From positions 1 through 15,461 of the forward strand of contig CAZHXK010000029.1 of assembly GCA_964536565.1 (NCBI GenBank): a DNA stretch of 15,461 bases. Direction: 5' to 3'. The translations under genes were made by a program, and so were the position numbers. Below are positions 6,708 to 12,321 of this stretch, in pieces; the stretch's first letter is position 1; the number at the start of each line of letters is the position of its first letter. The notes beneath the pieces were generated by a model. It was given only the letters and a program-made list of their open reading frames with translations. It was not told where the DNA came from and searched no databases. The DNA comes from GCA-002688135 sp964536565 (GTDB taxonomy: Bacteria; Patescibacteriota; Patescibacteriia; Magasanikbacterales; GCA-002688135).

Positions 6708-7385
6708 ATGTCAGTATCGAAAGAGCTTGTGGCTCAGTCTGAAGTCGTTGAGGCTGTCGATCTGGCAGCCAGTGTTGTGGATGAATTGGCCTTCAGGGTC
6801 GTTTTCGCACGAGCGCCGTGGCAATTCGTATTTGTGAACGTGCTGACTTTTTTTCGTTTTGCACTTGTTATTCCGATCTGGTTTTTGCTGCATAGCGGGT
6901 TGCACATAGACATTCTGTTTGCGTTTATCTTTGCGGTTGTTGCAGGAAATTTAGACTGGATGGATGGTTTCTTCGCCCGACGTTTTGGTGTGACAAGTCG
7001 CTTTGGTCAGTTTTTTGATCCGGTTGCTGATAAGATATTTTTTCTGGCTGCATTGATTGCTTTGTACGAACAGGTGAAAGTACAGCTCATTGTTGTCATT
7101 GTGATGGTTGAGATGTTTCTTGTTGTGCATCGAACGTGGGTTTTATTGCGAAAGCATACGGCTGATGTGTCAGCTAATACGTGGGGGAAGGTTAAGGCTA
7201 TTCTCCAGAACGTTGTCATTTGTGCGCTGATTCTCGGTATGTTTCTGCAGCCGTACTACGGTAGTGTCGCTACGTTCATCATTGATTGGCTTGGTCACTT
7301 GATGTTGTACGTGAGTTTGGCGCTGTCTGGCTCATCTGTAGCCGGTCATATACGAAAGCATGGTATGATGCGTATGCGTCTCTAA
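6708..7385 (+). CDS. CDP-alcohol phosphatidyltransferase family protein
   Basis: An integral membrane enzyme of the family that moves a phospho-alcohol head group onto a CDP-activated lipid. The complete catalytic signature is present: D83, D86-G87, A90-R91, G100, D104 and D108, with exact family spacing. Hydrophobic helices surround it (about 42-62, 66-82, 110-135, 152-175 and 185-205). The 225-residue length fits PgsA-like enzymes (phosphatidylglycerophosphate synthase), but the motif is common to the whole family, so the acceptor alcohol cannot be fixed. AGGAG at 6697-6701 supports the start. It is a single-gene unit with promoter and terminator. Confidence 0.85.
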   Translation: MSVSKELVAQSEVVEAVDLAASVVDELAFRVVFARAPWQFVFVNVLTFFRFALVIPIWFLLHSGLHIDILFAFIFAVVAGNLDWMDGFFARRFGVTSRFGQFFDPVADKIFFLAALIALYEQVKVQLIVVIVMVEMFLVVHRTWVLLRKHTADVSANTWGKVKAILQNVVICALILGMFLQPYYGSVATFIIDWLGHLMLYVSLALSGSSVAGHIRKHGMMRMRL

Positions 7386-7393
7386 ATAAAGTT

Positions 7394-7421
7394 GCGTCTT
7401 CAAGAGAAGGCGCTTTTTTTT
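7394..7421 (+). terminator. Terminator after the phosphatidyltransferase gene
   Basis: An 8-bp stem GCGTCTTC/GAAGGCGC (one T-G pair) with loop AAGA, then eight T. Confidence 0.85.
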
Positions 7422-7429
7422 ATTGAGCC

Positions 7430-7458
7430 TTGCATGATTTAGGCGAATATTATATACT
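7430..7458 (+). promoter_or_regulatory. Promoter upstream of the tRNA-Ala repeat region
   Basis: TTGCAT at 7430-7435, 17-bp spacer, TATACT at 7453-7458. No coding gene follows before tRNA-Ala, so the transcript would start near 7465 with about 275 nt of non-coding leader. Confidence 0.6.
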
Positions 7459-7515
7459 CTTTTTCGTTGTTGATTCTTCTGTTTCTGTAATAAAGTCAAT
7501 TGGGAGTATCCTCGA

Positions 7516-7630
7516 AGAGGGTCTCGATCTCATCTGCCAGCATGCGTAGCGTGCGGTATTAATAAAATTACAGCCTGATGTTCCGGTAGGAACGTTGAGG
7601 AAGGCAGTATACGTAGCGAAGATATGTTGC
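7516..7630 (+). repeat. Tandem tRNA-Ala-headed repeat, unit A
   Basis: It begins AGAGGGTCTCGATCTCATCTG, a diverged match to the first 18 bases of tRNA-Ala, continues with CCAG and the structured body containing GGTATTAATAAA and GGAACGTTGAGGAAGGCA, and ends in an AT-rich tail. Unit B repeats this 115 bp downstream. Confidence 0.7.
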
Positions 7631-7735
7631 AGAGGGCCTTTAGCTCATCTGCCAGTGTGCGGAGCACGGTATTAATAAAGATGTAGCTCAATGTTTCGGC
7701 AGGAACGTTGAGGAAGGCAATAACAACGATACATA
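7631..7735 (+). repeat. Tandem tRNA-Ala-headed repeat, unit B
   Basis: Bases 7634-7655 match the first 22 bases of tRNA-Ala at 19 positions (differences at 7, 19 and 20), closer than unit A. The body shares GGTATTAATAAA and GGAACGTTGAGGAAGGCA with unit A. The genuine tRNA starts 107 bp after this head. Confidence 0.7.
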
Positions 7736-7740
7736 TACAC

Positions 7741-7816
7741 GGGCCTCTAGCTCATCTGGTAGAGCGCCGCTTTTGCAAGGCGGAGGTGAAGAGTTCGAGT
7801 CTCTTGAGGTCCACCA
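7741..7816 (+). tRNA. tRNA-Ala (TGC)
   Basis: A complete cloverleaf. Acceptor GGGCCTC pairs with GAGGTCC (7806-7812), including the G3-U70 pair that alanyl-tRNA synthetase recognises. Anticodon stem CCGCT/GGCGG encloses TTTGCAA with anticodon TGC. T-arm AAGAG/CTCTT encloses TTCGAGT. CCA is encoded at 7814-7816. Confidence 0.97.
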
Positions 7817-7819
7817 GAG

Positions 7820-7843
7820 AACATCCTTTCAGGGATGTTTTTT
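7820..7843 (+). terminator. tRNA-Ala terminator
   Basis: AACATCC (7820-7826), loop TTTCAG, GGATGTT (7833-7839), followed by T. Confidence 0.8.
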
Positions 7844-7847
7844 GATG

Positions 7848-7871
7848 TAAAAAATACCGCCCGTGGGCGGT
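7848..7871 (-). terminator. Terminator of the ferritin-like gene
   Basis: On the - strand ACCGCCC-AC-GGGCGGT (7871-7856) is followed by ATTTTTTA. It sits 12 bp after the stop codon of the - strand gene. Confidence 0.8.
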
Positions 7872-7883
7872 TGGTGTAAGGTT

Positions 7884-8438
7884 TTATACAACGACATATG
7901 CGGGAATTAATCCGATAGCTTCGAGCCCTGCTTCGTGCTGGGTGAGTGCATCTTTCATTGCAGCGTCTCCTGCCATGGCACCGAATGCTCGTTCGTGGAA
8001 TCGTTCCTCGGGGAGGATGCGCTGAAATACAGCACTAACATCATGTGGTGCAGCTTCGTCGGCGGCAATGACTTCGATGCGCTCAAGGCGCATGCGTTCT
8101 GCGTGTGCAGCTACGGCAGCTCCGCTTTCGAATGAATCGATTGCATGGAGTGTTTTGTCCCAATAGCGTTCGGTCTTATCCAGGATTTCTGGTGTAATGC
8201 CGCGTACTTGAAGTAGTTCGCCGACCTATCGTGCATGTGTCAGTTCTTGTTCTGCGATGGTTTGTAATGTGTATCTCCACCGACTGTCTTTCGGCGCATG
8301 TTCGTTCATGAATGCTAGAATGCGTTCGTGCGCGGTGATTTCTCCGTGATACTGCTTCTTGAGCCAGTCGATGAATTTCTCTGCATCGGCTTTCATCTCT
8401 GTCCACCACTGAATCGACGTTCGTTTTGATTTCTGCAC
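7884..8438 (-). pseudogene. Ferritin-like di-iron protein gene interrupted by an in-frame TAG
   Basis: Two open segments in the same frame (8438-8229 and 8225-7884) are separated only by TAG at 8226-8228. Read through, they give a 184-codon four-helix protein with the complete carboxylate-bridged di-iron ligand pattern: E33 in HGEITAHERI, ExxH in EQELTH (E65, H68), E119 in RLERIE, and ExxH in EERFH (E145, H148). The stop at codon 71 lies right after the first ExxH, so the truncated product lacks half the metal site. HAR-stop-VGELL suggests a former Gln codon (CAG to TAG), a single change. The start is GTG with GGAG 6 nt upstream. It could be a recent nonsense mutation, a sequencing error or a suppressed stop. 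In this family, members store iron or detoxify peroxide, or act as unknown oxidases. Confidence 0.7.
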
Positions 8439-8475
8439 GCTGTACTCCTTTTAGTTGGATGAATGATCTGCTGTT

Positions 8476-8503
8476 AGTATATGTTGATGAGGTGAAATGC
8501 TAA
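8476..8503 (-). promoter_or_regulatory. Promoter of the ferritin-like gene
   Basis: On the - strand TTAGCA (8503-8498), 16-bp spacer, TATACT (8481-8476), about 38 bp before the GTG start. Confidence 0.5.
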
Positions 8504-8504
8504 A

Positions 8505-8534
8505 GATGTGTTTACAGTGAATAGTAAACACATC
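8505..8534. promoter_or_regulatory. Perfect inverted repeat, candidate operator
   Basis: GATGTGTTTAC (8505-8515), 8-bp spacer, GTAAACACATC (8524-8534). It adjoins the -35 box of the ferritin-like gene and lies about 30 bp before the -10 box of the divergent DUF1905 gene, with no T-run. That fits a dimeric repressor or activator site for both promoters better than a terminator. Confidence 0.55.
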
Positions 8535-8564
8535 GAAAGATGGTGTGTAGGCGAATGATTTTTT

Positions 8565-8573
8565 TGTTATACT
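8565..8573 (+). promoter_or_regulatory. Extended -10 promoter of the DUF1905-lipoprotein pair
   Basis: TG-T-TATACT with no good -35 hexamer at the expected place. The first ATG after it (8581) is only 7 nt away. Confidence 0.5.
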
Positions 8574-8631
8574 AATGTATATGAAATGAAATGAGTATAA
8601 AGTTAGATCAAAGGTTTATCTCTATTCGGGG

Positions 8632-8880
8632 ATGACTTCGTGGCATTTTGTGAATGTGAGCGTGAAGGCATCTGCTGAAATTAAAAAACGGTTTGGAAAA
8701 GCTCGTCGTGGTTTTGGTTCATTGAAGGTAAAAGTGACGCTTGGTGGTACGACGTGGAATACGTCTATATTTCCTTCTAAGGAGGGGTATTACGTCCTGC
8801 CCTTAAAGGCTGCGGTGAGGAAGAGGGAGGGTGTCGTTGCTGAGCAAACAGTTTCGTTAATTATTGAGTTGCTGATATGA
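8632..8880 (+). CDS. DUF1905-family protein, 5' end probably damaged
   Basis: The protein follows the DUF1905 pattern closely: SWHFVNV, EIKKRFG, RRGFGSLKVKVTLGGTTW, TSIFPS, YYVLPLKAAVRKREG and a final beta strand. DUF1905 proteins are small beta-barrel proteins of unknown function. The ATG at 8632 gives 82 residues, but the same frame upstream (8590-8631) encodes YKVRSKVYLYSG, which fits the family's first strand and should belong to the protein. No start codon serves that segment: ATG at 8581 is in frame but meets TGA as its third codon. Deleting one A from the AAA at 8588-8590 would open ATG at 8586 into this frame. No Shine-Dalgarno precedes 8632. It overlaps the lipoprotein gene by ATGA. 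Confidence 0.75.
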   Translation: MTSWHFVNVSVKASAEIKKRFGKARRGFGSLKVKVTLGGTTWNTSIFPSKEGYYVLPLKAAVRKREGVVAEQTVSLIIELLI

Positions 8881-9380
8881 GAAAAATATTTGGTTTGATG
8901 TTGTTTGTGATATTGGCTGCTGCGGGGTGTGGGTCTGATGTTACTAAGTATGAAAGTTCGTATGGATGGATCATGGAGTATCCGTCTCGCTATGAGCTGC
9001 AGGATAATTCATCGGAGACAAACACGACGTTTAATATTCCAAGTGAATCAACATCGTCTGTTAATAGTTTGATTGTGGTGAAACAGCGTTTATTTGGTGC
9101 GCGGCAGGAGTTTGTTGATGTGCAGAAGGCGATGCGAGAGGGGCTGGAGTCTCAGGGCAATGTGACGAATGTACGTGTGAATATAGGTGAGCATGCAAGT
9201 GGTGAGGTTGTGCATATATCATTTCAAAATTTATCTGATGTGGGGTTGGTTCATGTGATGCAGGCTCTTATGCGGAATCCGTCAGGTGATCATGTGTTTT
9301 TGAGTATGTCTGCTATGCCGGATGATGCAAGGGATTTGCGAATTGAGTTTGATGAGATTGTTGCTGCATTTCAGCCATAA
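8877..9380 (+). CDS. Putative lipoprotein
   Basis: A 167-residue protein with a classic lipoprotein signal: KK/R-type N-terminus, hydrophobic stretch to residue 16, and a lipobox ending in Cys18 (LAAAGC). The mature part has the pattern seen in PsbP/DcrB-like lipoproteins (YGWIMEYPSRYEL near the start, alternating beta strands, a helix QEFVDVQKAMREGLES and a C-terminal helix), so a PsbP/Mog1-like fold is likely but not proven. It would sit on the outer face of the membrane. Its ATG overlaps the TGA of the DUF1905 gene, so it depends on upstream translation. The function is unknown. Confidence 0.75.
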   Translation: MRKIFGLMLFVILAAAGCGSDVTKYESSYGWIMEYPSRYELQDNSSETNTTFNIPSESTSSVNSLIVVKQRLFGARQEFVDVQKAMREGLESQGNVTNVRVNIGEHASGEVVHISFQNLSDVGLVHVMQALMRNPSGDHVFLSMSAMPDDARDLRIEFDEIVAAFQP

Positions 9381-9390
9381 TTTTTTTGGT

Positions 9391-9419
9391 AAAAAAAGCC
9401 TCCCTGTTGGGAGGTTTTT
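9391..9419. terminator. Bidirectional terminator between convergent genes
   Basis: CCTCCC (9399-9404), loop TGTT, GGGAGG (9409-9414), with an A-run before and a T-run after, so it can stop transcription from both sides. Confidence 0.85.
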
Positions 9420-9421
9420 GA

Positions 9422-10279
9422 TTATGCAGCTTCTGCTGCGAGATGTGCTCGATGTTCTGCCTTACCGATGTGGCGTTCGAGAATGTCGTTCATTTCAGGC
9501 CAGTCTTTTTCAATGAGTCGTTCTTTGAGTTCATTGATGTCGGTGGGCAGCTCTACTTCCTCAAGCTTCATAAGAAACGTCGAGTCGATCAGCAGATGGC
9601 TGTCGAATGTACCAAATGCTGCACGAGCGCTGAATCCACATGTGACACGGATGCATCGTGGGTTATCCAGTGCAGAAATAAGTGCGTGTAACCCTTTTGT
9701 GCGAGGCACTTGTAGGTGTTCGTATGAATCAACCAGTTTTGGTTTTCCGATTGTGTGTAGAAATTTGTGCGCATCGGCAAGTCGATTTTTTGTAGCACGG
9801 TGACCTTCAGGGTAGATCACGAATACGGGGGGCTCATGAAATGATGCGGCGCGCGAGCGAATGGTTTTGATTGCACCTTCGGGGTTTTTGCGGTCGATGA
9901 TAATGCCATCGATTGACTCGACTGCTCGCGATACAAGTCCGAATAAATTTTTCATCTTTGGTTTCCCTGCAATCACGATAATTGCTCGATCGGGAAATAT
10001 TTCACGAAGCGTATTGTAATAGCCGAAGATTCCCATGGAATCAACGTGAGGTCCGTATATGACAATAGGTCGACCTCGTGTCATGGAGAGTTCATCATCA
10101 ACTTGAATTTTGACGTTGAGCCGATTGTAGCAACGCGTAAAGATCGAATCTCTAAATCGATCAAGCGTGATCATGGGGTCGTGACCTCGGTATTTACTCC
10201 ACATCATCAGTGTCGTGTACTTGAGAAAAATGCATAGTCCGATGATGGTAGTAGAAAATCCAATCCATCTTTTTTTCAT
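9422..10279 (-). CDS. PlsC-like lysophospholipid acyltransferase family protein
   Basis: A 285-residue protein with one N-terminal membrane helix (about 5-26) and an acyltransferase-like domain. Motifs resembling PlsC are GIIIDRKNPEGA (125-136, motif II), VIYPEGHR (154-161, motif III) and LQVPRTKG (189-196, motif IV). The first motif, normally NHxxxxD, is altered here to GPHVDSMG, with Asp two residues after His78 rather than five. PlsC transfers acyl groups to lysophosphatidic acid in phospholipid synthesis; with this motif another acyl acceptor is possible. The start at 10279 is chosen because AGGAGG (10289-10284) precedes it; an upstream in-frame Met at 10315 has no such signal and lies next to the -10 box. 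It forms its own transcription unit. Confidence 0.75.
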   Translation of the reverse strand: MKKRWIGFSTTIIGLCIFLKYTTLMMWSKYRGHDPMITLDRFRDSIFTRCYNRLNVKIQVDDELSMTRGRPIVIYGPHVDSMGIFGYYNTLREIFPDRAIIVIAGKPKMKNLFGLVSRAVESIDGIIIDRKNPEGAIKTIRSRAASFHEPPVFVIYPEGHRATKNRLADAHKFLHTIGKPKLVDSYEHLQVPRTKGLHALISALDNPRCIRVTCGFSARAAFGTFDSHLLIDSTFLMKLEEVELPTDINELKERLIEKDWPEMNDILERHIGKAEHRAHLAAEAA

Positions 10280-10305
10280 GATGCCTCCTGTAAGGAACTG
10301 CAAAA

Positions 10306-10334
10306 AGACTAGCAATTAAGAGGTTTTTTGTCAA
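10306..10334 (-). promoter_or_regulatory. Promoter of the PlsC-like gene
   Basis: On the - strand TTGACA (10334-10329), 17-bp spacer, TG-C then TAGTCT (10311-10306). The boxes are identical to those of the promoter at 2669-2697. Confidence 0.7.
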
Positions 10335-10336
10335 TA

Positions 10337-10360
10337 TAAAAAACCCCGGCGGTGCCGGGT
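10337..10360 (-). terminator. Terminator of the sugar-metabolism operon
   Basis: On the - strand CCCGGC-ACC-GCCGGG followed by GTTTTTT, about 20 bp after the dehydrogenase stop. Confidence 0.85.
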
Positions 10361-10378
10361 GTAAAGAGTATGTCGTAA

Positions 10379-11374
10379 TTAGCTTATAAAAATTGGGTTG
10401 ATCGGTTTTTTGCCTTTGAGTACTGCTGCGATGTTTTTTGCTGCCATGAGGGACATGGATCCGCGTGCTTCCAGTGATGCGCTGGCTGTGTGCGGTGTCA
10501 TGATGACGTTATTCATTTTGCGGAAGTAGGTGTGGTCTTTGGGGTTGCAGTGGGTGAGCGGCTCGCATTCATAGACATCCAAGCCTGCGCCAGCAATGGT
10601 TTTGTTCTTGAGTGCGGCTAATAGTGCTGATTCTTTGATGATTGGTCCGCGTGCGGTGTTGATGATGAATGCGGTTGGTTTCATGAGTTTGAGCTGCTTT
10701 GCGCCAATGAGATACTTAGTTGAGGGGAGGAGTGGAACATGAATCGTTACGAAGTCTGATTTTTTCAGAAGTGTATCGAGGGGTACTCGTTTTGCGTTGC
10801 AGGCTTTTTCAATTTTACTGGAGACTTTTTTGGGCGATGCGTATAATACTTTGATATCAAAACCAGCTGCACGTTTGGCGACCGCTTGTCCGATGCGACC
10901 CATGCCGATGATACCGATTGTTTTTTGGTGGAGGTCGGTTCCCATTAACAATGTTGGTCCCCACCCTTTGTATTTTCCGTTGCGTGTGAATTGGTCGGCT
11001 TCAACAATGCGATGGGCGAGTGCGAGCATGAGTCCAATGGCGTGGTCTGCGACAGCGTCTGATAGTTCTGGTGCTGGAGTGTTGGTTAAAATAACTCCTC
11101 GTTTTTGCGCTGCTTTAACATCTAGATTATTAAATCCGACCGCGTAGTTCGCAACAATTTTAAGTTGGTCTCCAGCAGCATCTAGTACATCGCCATCGAT
11201 GGTATCGGTAAGGATAGAAAGAACTGCGTCCATTCCTTTAACAGATTTAAGGAGTTCTCGTCGAGGAATGACAGTGTCTTTTTTGCGTATGATGACTTCA
11301 AAGTTTTTTTGTTTCTTTAAAAATTCGATGCCTGCGTCTGGGATTGGTCGTGTGATGAATATTTTCTTTTTCAT
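10379..11374 (-). CDS. D-isomer-specific 2-hydroxyacid dehydrogenase
   Basis: 331 residues, the usual length of glyoxylate/hydroxypyruvate reductase-like enzymes. Seen are the substrate loop NYAVGFNNLD (76-85), the Rossmann motif GMGRIG (157-162), the catalytic Arg in NTARG (R242), the Glu in ECEP (E271) and His in TPHTAS (H295). These enzymes reduce a 2-keto acid to the D-hydroxy acid with NAD(P)H. The residue after the second Rossmann strand (LYASPKK) is not acidic, which leaves NADPH use possible. The substrate (glyoxylate, hydroxypyruvate, pyruvate or 3-phosphoglycerate) cannot be read here. It starts 4 bp after the aldolase gene and is last in the operon, perhaps as a redox outlet. Confidence 0.9.
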   Translation of the reverse strand: MKKKIFITRPIPDAGIEFLKKQKNFEVIIRKKDTVIPRRELLKSVKGMDAVLSILTDTIDGDVLDAAGDQLKIVANYAVGFNNLDVKAAQKRGVILTNTPAPELSDAVADHAIGLMLALAHRIVEADQFTRNGKYKGWGPTLLMGTDLHQKTIGIIGMGRIGQAVAKRAAGFDIKVLYASPKKVSSKIEKACNAKRVPLDTLLKKSDFVTIHVPLLPSTKYLIGAKQLKLMKPTAFIINTARGPIIKESALLAALKNKTIAGAGLDVYECEPLTHCNPKDHTYFRKMNNVIMTPHTASASLEARGSMSLMAAKNIAAVLKGKKPINPIFIS

Positions 11375-11378
11375 ATGT

Positions 11379-12320
11379 TTATCCTTTTCCTGCGCAGCCG
11401 AGGAGCTTCATTTTATCCATGACCGTTTGCGTCATGAGATCTCGAGCTGGGCCGACTATTTTACGTGGGTCGAATACGTTGTGATCTTTTAACAATGTTT
11501 CGCGGACTGCGACGGTGAAAGCGACGCGTAAATCGGTATCTACGTTTATTTTTGTGATACCATGAGCGATCGCTTTTTTTGCTTGGCTGTCTGGCACGCC
11601 GATTGCATCTTCGAGTCGCGAGCAGTCTTTCATTTGTTCACACTGCTTGTGAAGACGTGTGAGCATTTTTTTGGAAACTGCGGATGCGCCGTGTAATACA
11701 AGCGGAATTTTAACTGATTTTTTGATTGCTTCTAGTCGTTTGAAATCTAGTTTGGGTTTCCCTTTAAATTTGTTTGCACCATGGGCTGTGCCGATAGAAA
11801 CAGCGAGTGCGTCGATGCCTGTTTTTTTAACAAATTCTGTAGCTTCGGCTGGATCTGTGAATGCGACTTCTTTTTCTTCGACACTTATATTGTCTTCCTT
11901 TCCAAAAATACGACCTAGTTCAGCTTCAACGGAAATTCCTTTTTTGTGCGCCTTGGCAACAATTTTTTTCGTGAGCTTGATATTTTCCTTGAGAGGGTGA
12001 TGTGATCCATCAAACATGACAGAAGAGTAGTATCCTGAATCGATTGCAGCCATGACAAGGTTGAAGTTTTTTCCATGATCGAGATGGAAGACGACAGGAA
12101 CTTTGGTGGATTCTGCTGCGATGTGAGCGATCATAGCAAGATAGTCCATGCCGGCGTAATTGATGGCACCTTCAGATGTTTGGAGGATAACAGGGGCTTT
12201 CAGTTCCTCTGCAGCATCGATAACAGCTTGAGCAATTTCAAGATTGTTTATGTTGAATGCGCCTACTGCGTATTTCCCCCTCTGTGCTTTTGGTAGTATT
12301 TTGTTTAAGTTTACCAACAT
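11379..12320 (-). CDS. fba: Class II fructose-bisphosphate aldolase
   Basis: A zinc enzyme that splits fructose 1,6-bisphosphate into dihydroxyacetone phosphate and glyceraldehyde 3-phosphate, and does the reverse. The 313-residue form shows D81-H82 in HLDHG, the EAELG segment (E134), H180 in GTAHG, H210 in LHGAS, and the substrate motif NVDTDLR (259-265), so the catalytic and metal sites are complete. The start at 12320 begins MLVNLNKIL, as in the family, one base after the kinase stop (TAATATG). A longer frame reaching 12542 reads through the kinase gene and has no family support. It is coupled to the PfkB gene. Confidence 0.93.
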   Translation of the reverse strand: MLVNLNKILPKAQRGKYAVGAFNINNLEIAQAVIDAAEELKAPVILQTSEGAINYAGMDYLAMIAHIAAESTKVPVVFHLDHGKNFNLVMAAIDSGYYSSVMFDGSHHPLKENIKLTKKIVAKAHKKGISVEAELGRIFGKEDNISVEEKEVAFTDPAEATEFVKKTGIDALAVSIGTAHGANKFKGKPKLDFKRLEAIKKSVKIPLVLHGASAVSKKMLTRLHKQCEQMKDCSRLEDAIGVPDSQAKKAIAHGITKINVDTDLRVAFTVAVRETLLKDHNVFDPRKIVGPARDLMTQTVMDKMKLLGCAGKG

Positions 12321-12321
12321 A

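Larger units (their letters stand above)
7465..7740 (+). ncRNA. Candidate structured leader RNA before tRNA-Ala
   Basis: This stretch has no supportable ORF but is preceded by a promoter. It starts with a small hairpin (CCTC-GAA-GAGG, 7510-7520) and then holds two tandem structured units (7516-7630 and 7631-7735). In unit A, CTGCC (7534-7538) pairs with GGCAG (7603-7607), enclosing the hairpins CATGC/GCGTG and GTTCC/GGAAC. In unit B the equivalents are TGCC/GGCA, TGTGC/GCACG and GTTTC/GGAAC. Several differences keep the pairing: A-T becomes G-C, and T-G becomes T-A. It may be processed from the same primary transcript as tRNA-Ala. I match it to no known RNA family. Confidence 0.45.

Noticed and set aside
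7516..7735. CRISPR array
   Set aside because: Only two long, diverged units with structured bodies and tRNA-derived heads; there are no short identical repeats, no spacers and no cas genes.
7465..7740. T-box riboswitch for alanine
   Set aside because: No T-box core sequence or terminator/antiterminator pair and no downstream synthetase gene; a tRNA gene follows instead.
8226..8589. Alternative genetic code (UAG or UGA read as an amino acid)
   Set aside because: TAG ends the genes at 3350, 4160 and 4349, and TGA ends the genes at 3789 and 8880, with normal overlaps to the next gene. Recoding would not be limited to two neighbouring codons.
10280..10315. 12-residue N-terminal extension of the PlsC-like protein
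   Set aside because: It begins at the -10 box of the promoter and has no ribosome-binding site, while AGGAGG precedes the Met at 10279.
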